From: Chloranthus sessilifolius
Lineage: Eukaryota > Streptophyta > Magnoliopsida > Chloranthales > Chloranthaceae
Assembly (NCBI GenBank): GCA_021018995.1
Contig: CM037587.1
Location: 8,453,366-8,517,365 of the forward strand
Reading direction: 5' to 3'
DNA length: 64,000 bases
In this document: positions 49,801 through 58,800 of the stretch, piece after piece
Position numbering within the stretch: the stretch's first letter is position 1
How the letters are laid out: every line of letters begins with the position of its first letter
Program-made: the position numbers and the translations under genes
The notes under the pieces: model-generated
What the model was told of the DNA's origin: nothing
What the model saw: the letters and a program-made list of their open reading frames with translations, nothing else
Databases searched by the model: none

Positions 49801-52800
49801 GCTTGTTCTGGCTTTGTTCCTCCCTCTTTTGCTCTCTCGTGTTCTCTTTCTCTTCCTTGGCACGTATCTTCCCTTTCACGTGTCGCGCCCATGTGTTTAC
49901 TTCCTTCAATCACCTATCCACAATGTGCGAAGCGCCTTCGCCTTTTTCTTGCACCTTAGGTACAAGGTAAATGGTACTTTGGATCCGATGTCTCCATCAA
50001 TGAGGCTCTTCGTTTTCAGAACCGAACAAGGGTTGTTTGCCAGCAGTTCTAAAGAAAGTAGTAATAAGTACCTTTATGGGTAGTTTCAAACTAGTGAGCC
50101 TTCCCATTAAATACAGTCCTTGCCAATACCATCAGGGTTTTTCTTTTGGAAGAATAATCACCTTCCAATAGTGTTACCTAGACACGTGGTGTGGGTGCCA
50201 AGTGTCAAGGTGTCAAAGATGTTTGGCATGCCAATTTTTAAAGATTCCAATACAGCGGCTCACCTTTTAAAAAATAATTTAAAAAAAACGTATATAGAAA
50301 AAAATTGAAGGAAATTCTTAGAGAGCCAATTGAGATATGGAATGGAAGGATACATAATGTATGTCATGAACCCGACTAAAAGTATACTATAATTTACAAA
50401 TCGTTTTCAAGGACCTAGGGCTGGCCCATTTTTTTAAGATATATTTTGGGCCCGGTTTTAAAATATTGTAGCCCGAACCCGGCCAGATTAGCTATCCGGG
50501 CCGGGCCGGATTCGGGCCTGGTTTCTAGTATTTGTTAAATGTTTTTTTAAGAGTATTTTTTTTAATAAGGATCTCTTTTTACCGGGTCGGGCCGGGCCTT
50601 ACACTTTGCAGCTCGAACCCATTTATTATCCGGGCCTGGCCCAGCCCGTTTATTAAATACCTAAAAAATTGAGCCCGAACCCGGTCCATCTGGGCTGGCC
50701 AGGCTGGACCCGGGCTGAAACCCGGCCCGTTGACAGCCCTACAAGGACCCAAGTTTTTTATTTTAAAAGTTACTAAATTTTACACTTTTTTTTTATAAAG
50801 TGAGGGTTCATTGATATTTTGTGGTATTTTTATACACGTCTAGAAGAGTCGTGCTGTGTTGAGGAGTGTCCAAGTGTCGGCATGTGTCCAAGTGTCACCA
50901 ACTGTTGGCACTGCAAAAATCCCAAAAGCAGAAGTGCCTATGTAACACTGCCTTCCAAGCAACCTTGCAAATTTGCTGCTTAAAAATCAATTTGAAAACA
51001 TACTCCCTTGGGGATCTTGTAAGCATAGTGCATGCCAATGAGATATCTGCTTAAGGGATCTGTTTGAAAACATACTCCCATCTCTATTCTTGCACTAATT
51101 TTCTATCATCGAGTTGAGTTGAAGCGACATGGGGTGTACCCATAGTCACAAAAGTCTCCAATTTTTTGAAAAAAAAAAACTAAAAATCTCCGAATTAGGG
51201 GTGTCCCCAATTTTTATGAATTATACCGAATTTAACTTAGATGAATCATGCATATACATTTATATGATTACATAATCAGAGATGTGCCTGGTATTGATCA
51301 CCTTATAACTTATTTTCTTTATTAAAAACATTATTTTTAACTTAAAATATTTTATAATACTTTTTTGTATTTTTTATTATTTTGTCTTCCAGATTTTTTC
51401 TGAATTTTACCAAATTTGTCGAAAATTTCCCAAATTTCCCCATTGCCAAATTATTTCTGTATCCATGCTTTGTGACTATGGGTGTACCAACCTTTGAATG
51501 ATGCTATCCCCATGTAAGTGACAGACGCCTCCGACCCTCAAGATCCAATTCAGCTATGCTATTGTTTTTGGAATTTTAAAGACAAGTGTCAGAAAGGTGT
51601 GACTCTTAGATTCTCAGTGTTGTTTATCATGTAGCATGATTCATCTGAATATTCTGCATGGTGCTCTATCGACTAATGGGTATGCTTTTACCCTTATACA
51701 ACAATATTATATCAGTTAGTGTAAAGAAATCGTGAATTAAAGATTCACTAACTTGTGGAATAAGATTAATATTTTCCGGCTATACCTTCTTCCAGAGGTC
51801 CATGGATGGTGTATCTTTGATGAGCAGAAGTTTGGTGATAGAAGATCTACGATATCGGTATGGGAAAATATCTTTTATGATATATTTGACTATACAATTA
51901 GTTTCTGCTGACTATAGCGAGTTCCAGAGGTCCATAAATAGCGTATCTTTGATGGTCAAAGGTAGGGGATCTACCTGATCGGGGTGGGAATATGGCCCTT
52001 ATAATATCTTGATCGACATGGAAAACCAGGATTAAAGAAAATCTCTGTAGGTTGATATATCCAATTTGAGTTTATAAAAGAAGCAAATTCAACTCTAACA
52101 AACTATTGAAAAACAAGCTGTAAATATTGGAATTGGAAGCTTCATAGATGCTGGCCGATTCGATAGAAGAATTCTATTGTGAATTAGCATCAGCAAAACA
52201 CTTGTTTCACCCATACATGTATAGTGTGATAGATGAGTGTAGTTGTCTGAACATGAACTGATGTGGATTCATCACATCGGAAGTTGGGCAGCAAACGAGC
52301 CAAGCCGAGTTCGCTTTAGAGCCAGCTCTAGCTTGGCTCTACCTTATAGAACTTGAGCTGTAGCTTGGCTCTAGGCTCTTCTAGCCTAAAATGTTTGAGC
52401 TCTAGTTTGGCTCTACCAAGCTCGATCCAAATGCTGTCGTGGTGACGGTGTAGCGAGGAGGTGGTCGCGGTGTAGAGCCTCGGCAATGCAATCGCTGCCA
52501 GAGGTGGTGGGGGTGTAGCGCGAAGCGTGGTGGTTATGGACTAGTGTAGAGGTGGATCAATGAGAGATAGTGGAGGTGTGTAGCGTCCGATCGTTTTTTT
52601 CTGGCGGTATGTAGACTTGAGAGTGCTTGAGGGAGAGAAGAGAACTAGTTCAGCTTTTTAGATGGCTTGAACAACTCTAGATCCCCATTTACAACTAAAG
52701 ATTAAGGGTTTATAAGGAAAAATTATTAAATTACCGTTATAAGTAATCCCTTTAGTGAAATGAATCTATTATATATATGAACTATTTATCAAACTGAGCC

Positions 52801-55800
52801 AAGCGAAGTTTCAAGCGACCCAGCTCTAGATCGGCTCTAAAGGAATCTAGCTTTTATAAATTAGGCTTGGCTCGGCTCGGCTCTCGAGCCGAGCTTAATA
52901 GAGAAAGAGCCCTACTTTTTCGAGCCAGGCCAAGTCGTGCTTTCGAGCTGGCTTGGCTCTTTTGCAGCCCTAATCGGAAGATTCAATGTGAAAATTATGT
53001 ATTAGGAAATGTGGTTTATGTATTCCCATACAGATGACACTCTAACTCTTGTTGAAAAGTCATTTCTCACAAACGTTTCCACTCTTGCTATTGATGGCTA
53101 GCATCATTTTATTGGCTATGCAGCATATGTTAGCTGATAGATTCTAGTCTTGTTTCTTTGTCTTTTCAGTGACTATAGAACATGTCCTCCGATTCTTTTT
53201 TACGTGGTCTCAAATAGGTCCGTAAAATATTTTTTTGACTAACGTAAATGCGAAGTTCATATACTGTTTTCTCTTAAGGTACTGTATGCAGTTATTTTCT
53301 TATCATCCTTATGTTGTATTTAAACAGTTAGACTCCTTGTAAAATTCATAAAATGTATCTTTTTTTGTGATATATTACCTTTTTTAATCCACATTTTGGT
53401 CTCTATTTTTACAGAATAATAATGCTCGAGGCACATTGCATTCTTTCGAGACTGAGTTACCGAAAGAACATATTGGTAAGTGAATTAACCGTGAGATATG
53501 CGTTTATGCATTTTCTGATTTCTTTTTTTTGCTGGTGCCAACATTCTAGTTTCTTTCCCCCTCTAGTGTAGGTCTGATTGATAGAAGTGGTTTGGTAAAC
53601 ATCATAACTGTATAAAGTCACGAGGGAAGTTTAGTAATTGTGAATATAGTAAGTTTTAACCTAATGTCTCTTAATATGTCTTCCTCTTCGGGAAGGTATT
53701 ATTATAACATTAATAGATATAAACCAGGAGGAAGATTTCTTTTTTCTAACTTCCCCTCAGATCTTCCTCATCTCTAACTAGTTTAAAATATTATCCAAGC
53801 ACTTAAAAATCAGTATCTCATTCTAGCTCCCTCCTTTGTGTCGGATTTACACACATTTAAAACGTTAGAGTGCCATTTAGTTGGTATCATCTGCTCATTG
53901 CTGGGCCAACACTGATTCAAATATCTAGATTTTCCAAGAAAAATGATGATTTTTGACTTATTCTTTTGCTATATGAGGTGAGTTGTGGAATTCTCAACTT
54001 GTAAAATTGAAAAACCAGCTTTTGCGTTACTGCAAGGTTGCATAGATCTGAGAGGGGTAATAATTTTTAATTGTTAATGATGAAAATTTTAAAAAGAAAC
54101 ACAGCTTCGGAAGAGATGCATAAGCAAGAAAAGGAGAATACAGGGTTAAAAAAAAGTGAACAGTAAAAGAGCTAAAACTGGAGAATGCTTTTATCTGATA
54201 TGTGACTCCTTCCCTAGGCAACGTATCGGCAAGGCTATTAGCTTCTCTTGTAAGGAGTCTGAAAACGTAATTTCTGTCGAAAATAATATATTTGCTTATC
54301 CTGGAATGTTGAAAAATCTCCAGCCTGGAGGGGCTTTGGCAGAAATCTAAGATATGATGTTGGGCGAATCATCTTTGTTGATTGTTTTGGTTTGCTGAAA
54401 AGTAAGTAGGAGACAGATGCCTTCCAATGCTGCTCTCAGCTTAGTGATGCAGAACCACACTCTAAAACCCTAATATGCAAATGTTGCTGAAATTAAGGTG
54501 CAATTAAAAGAGCAATAATCAATAAATTTTGGAATTGATTCGCCTAGAATAATCGCGGAATTCAATTAAGGAGCAGTGTTTAAATCCGACACAATAGTCC
54601 CTACGGAATTCAATCAGGGTTCTCAATATAGAACATGACTTCCCTCTAAGCTAGGGCATTGAACAACTAACCATGATGATGTCTTTCGATTCCATTCTAG
54701 GATTTCAAAGAACTAAGGCGGAAATAAAAGTGTAAAATCAAAGAGAATATTTTATGGGATTTTTTGATGAATTACCAACAACCAAACAAAATAGAATTTA
54801 ATTAACTAATTACCTTTGCAACAAAGATTAAGAAGATAGAAGATAGATGTAACAATCACCTGAAATTCGCCGGCGAAAATATTTGTCTCACACCAAACCC
54901 TAAACTTGGGGAAGAAGAAAACTCTCAACGAATTCTCATAGATAGCACAAAGCAATCAAAGTTCAATAAGCTTTGATTAAACTCTCATAAGAGAGTTACA
55001 ATGTGTACTTATAAGCAAACACATCCAAAGATTATTACTAAAGTAGAAACTGCTAATTAACTATTAAAACTTTCTAAACTAACGGTCACAATTAATTCCA
55101 CCACTAATCTCGTCTTTTTCATACGTAATCACTCTGGAAGGGTCAAACGATGCCTGATTGATGCGAAATTAGTCTTGTTTGAAAGCTTATCGAAGTAGCT
55201 TTCCAACAAGACAAGAATCATGCAATTCCGACATGTATTGAATGAGTTATGATCACTTTTTAGAGGGCTGCATTGAAAGTCTCGAATTAATAGTCACTTG
55301 TCACATATATGTGCCTGACCCTTAAATAATTCATATGACGAAACTAATCCTAAAGCAAACCCCTTACTAAAGAATCCTAATGAAAAAAGAAACTAAACCT
55401 AGACAAAATTGCAAAATTAGCAGAACTCGTTCTTTTCTGCATCTTGGTACTTCCCATGTGCGCCTCCCATGTGTTAGATCTTCACGTGTGTGGCGTGCAC
55501 GTGCACATGAGTCTTTAATCACCTATCGACAAGCTTTTAAGCTTCTTCACGCGCTTCTTCCACTTCCGGCATACCTTGTAAGTTTGTGCGGGTGGGATGT
55601 CCCTATCATCTAGCTTCATTGCTGTCGCAAGGGTGGAAGGGGAACAAGAAACTTTGGAGTTTGGATTGTTGGGTTTCCAAAGGAGCATCCATCGAAGTTT
55701 AGTTTCAAGCCCTTGTGAGATGTGGTCTCTATAGATCATTTTTTTTGAAGGGCTCACTGTTGACAACGGCGTCCCGACATGGCAGCATCTATGTAGGTCT

Positions 55801-58800
55801 TCTTTATTAACATATTGGAAAGATTTTGAAAGTATACCCATCAAAGTTTAGTCTAGAGTCCTCCGTAGGTGTGGTGTCTATATATCAGTTTTCTTTTTTT
55901 TGATGGGTCCATTGTTGTCCTAACCATGGCATCAAAACATATTTTCGTAGAGAACCAATACCGATAGTGTCTCGGTACTCGGCGATACTGACCGATACAA
56001 CCGGTTTTCTGTATTGTTTTTTTGCTTTTTTTCTATAAAAAAAAATTCGACTGATATGGTATCGCCGATACCGTATTTGTATCGGCCGATACATATTGCT
56101 CCAAGATGGATTGATACCTGATATAGATACCGATATTGACACCTTGGTCCTAACATCTATCTAGCTCTTTCTCTATTAACTTATCAGTCAATGACGTCTA
56201 CGTAGGCCTCCTTTATTAACATATTGGAAAGATTTTTGAAAGTATACCCATCAAAGTTTAGTATGGAGTCCTCACTAGGTGTGGTGTCTATATATCGGTT
56301 TTCTTTTGTTTGATGGGTGTTGCCCTTGCCCTAACCATGGTATCAAAATTCGACTGACACCAATACGTATCGCGATACGATACATATCGGTTTCGTAGAG
56401 AACTGATACTGATACTGTCTCGGTACCGGGCGATACTGACTGGTACAACCAATTTTCTGTATTTTGTTTTTTTACTTCCTTTTTATAAAAATAAATAAAA
56501 ATCGACCGATATGGTATCGGTGATACTGTATCTGTATCAGCAGATACATATCGGTCCAAGATGGACTGATACTTGATATAGCTACCGATATTGATACCTT
56601 GGCCGAACATCTGCGTAGCTCTTTCTCTATTAAATGTAATTCATCTATGAAGTAGCACCATATGGCATTGTTTTCTTCTTGTACTATCAACAGCTACTTG
56701 ATGGGATCTTAATTTTCTTTGGAAATTCATGCTTTTCTTTTTATGCATGTGGCTTATAATTCTTGTTCATTCTTTTCATTTGAAACTTTCTTTATTATTT
56801 TCTTTTCGATCGTTGTGCATATTGTCAGCTTTCTTTAGAATGTAAGATAACGTTTGATTGAATTCATTACTTTTCTTGTTCATGTAGGGAGTTCTGTCGT
56901 AGAAAATGTAAAGAACCTTGTGCCAATTTTGGTCAATTGTTTCCATGATGTGACGCCTATGGTTTCTATGCGGCTGGCACTTGATACTGAATCGTATGAG
57001 TGTATGCTCTATGTACTTCAGAGCATAGCCCTCACAGTGAAGTTTTTAGTTTATGGGATAGATAAGCCTCATGCTAATTTTGGAGTTTCTACTCCACTGG
57101 ATGGAAGATCCGATGTGGCAATGTGGGGTGAGAGAACATTGCCTACACTATTAAAGAAATTGTTGGAGAAGTTTCCTCTTAACAACGCACATTGTTCAGC
57201 CGAAAAGGTGGGGTTCTTTGTGCATCCTTTTATCTTTATTATTGATTCCAATTTAGTGAAATATTGTGAAGATATCTTAGTTACCTCTTCAGTTAGTTTT
57301 GTTTTTAAATCATGGTACATTTAGGCTGTGTGTGGATAAGGGGAAAGGAAAAGAAATGGGTGGAAAGGAAACTGAATTCCGCCCATTTCACAAGTTTGGA
57401 TAAAACTTAGGCATCAGAAACCGGGCCCGCTTTGAAATGATAAAATCCTACTTTTTAGGTAGGATTTTATCATTTCCATCGCAAATGAGCCCTATCCTAC
57501 TCTCTGTCTCTCTCTCTCCCCCCTCCCCCCTCCCCCCTAATTTGTTGGCAATGATTCTCACCTAATATGCTGGGACCAACATCTCTCTCTCTTTCTCTCC
57601 TCTTTTCTACAAAATCTGGCTCTGTATGTCTCTCTTCCTACAGAATGTCTCTCTCTCTCTCTCTCTCTCTCTCCTCTCTTTGTATAATCTCTCTCCCTCT
57701 CTCCCCCCAGGCGTATACACTCTCTCTCTCTTCGTAAAAACTCTCTCTCTCTCTCTCTCTTCACTCCTTGTTGGAGAAGATATTATGTTTTTGGATTGAT
57801 GTGTCATGTACACCAACGATTCTTTTTTTCATGTGTTATTACACAATCCAAACACCAAAAAACGATGAATTCCTATTGATTCCAAAAGGGCTGGAATCCA
57901 TGAGATCTTTTAATCCATTTCCACCCTTTTCCTCTAAAACATCCAAACAGAGCCTTATTTCATGTAGTATTTGAATATCCAAAGTAAGGTGGCAAGTGCC
58001 AGAGTTTTTGCCAACTTCAATCCAAGATGCCATTATTTCACTTAGACAAGAGGGGTAGTACACTTGGCTATTGAATTGTGTTCGATAGTCTTTCCGTTGT
58101 CATACTGTCACATTTGGTCCATCTTATACAAGTCTCAAAGTATGAGATTAGCAGACAAAATTTTCATTGGAAATCATTTTCTAATTCTCAGCCTCCTCGA
58201 GTTTCAGCTGAGATAGACGGTGCTAGATTGGGCTGCGTGTCAACTGCCATACTTGAGCTGGTTGAACTATATTAGTTCATGTATACATTCTCATCTATAT
58301 GTTAACACATAAGCATTTAGATGGACAAAATTTCTGATTACATTCTCATTTATATGTTAACACATAAGCATTTCTTCTATTGGAAGTTATTACACCATGC
58401 ACTCTGCTTTGTTTTAGCCCAAAACTCAGTTTCTAAATATCACAACATATGTTACTTGTTTAACTGCTTTCTCATGTATTTTGATCGTTTTATTTCAGAA
58501 TTAATGTACTAGTGATAATAGTTAAAGAGCACTTTCTCTTCTAGGTTCCTGTAAATTTTTGGAAATCTCTGGAGACAGCTATTTCTTTCTTGGATTTCTT
58601 GGATTTCAATGCCACTGTTTGATCTGTAAATTTTTTGGAAATCTCTTGATAACCCATACCCGCTCATATTAATAGGTTAGGCTATCAGATTAGAAGCTGT
58701 TTTAGTTGAAGCTATATTTTATTTTAAGCTACCTTTTTTAGTGACTGTTACTGATGTAGGTTAATTTTAAAATCAATAATAGGACTTTAGAATAATAGTA

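Larger units (their letters stand above)
55790..56620 (+). repeat. Tandem duplication (about 410 bp per unit), each unit holding a MITE
   Basis: The phrases ttattaacatattggaaagattt, aaagtatacccatcaaagtttagt, gtggtgtctatatatc-gttttctttt, tcctaaccatgg and ttggtcctaacatct / tagctctttctctattaa recur with about 410-bp spacing. The boundary between units is near 56205. Confidence 0.75.
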
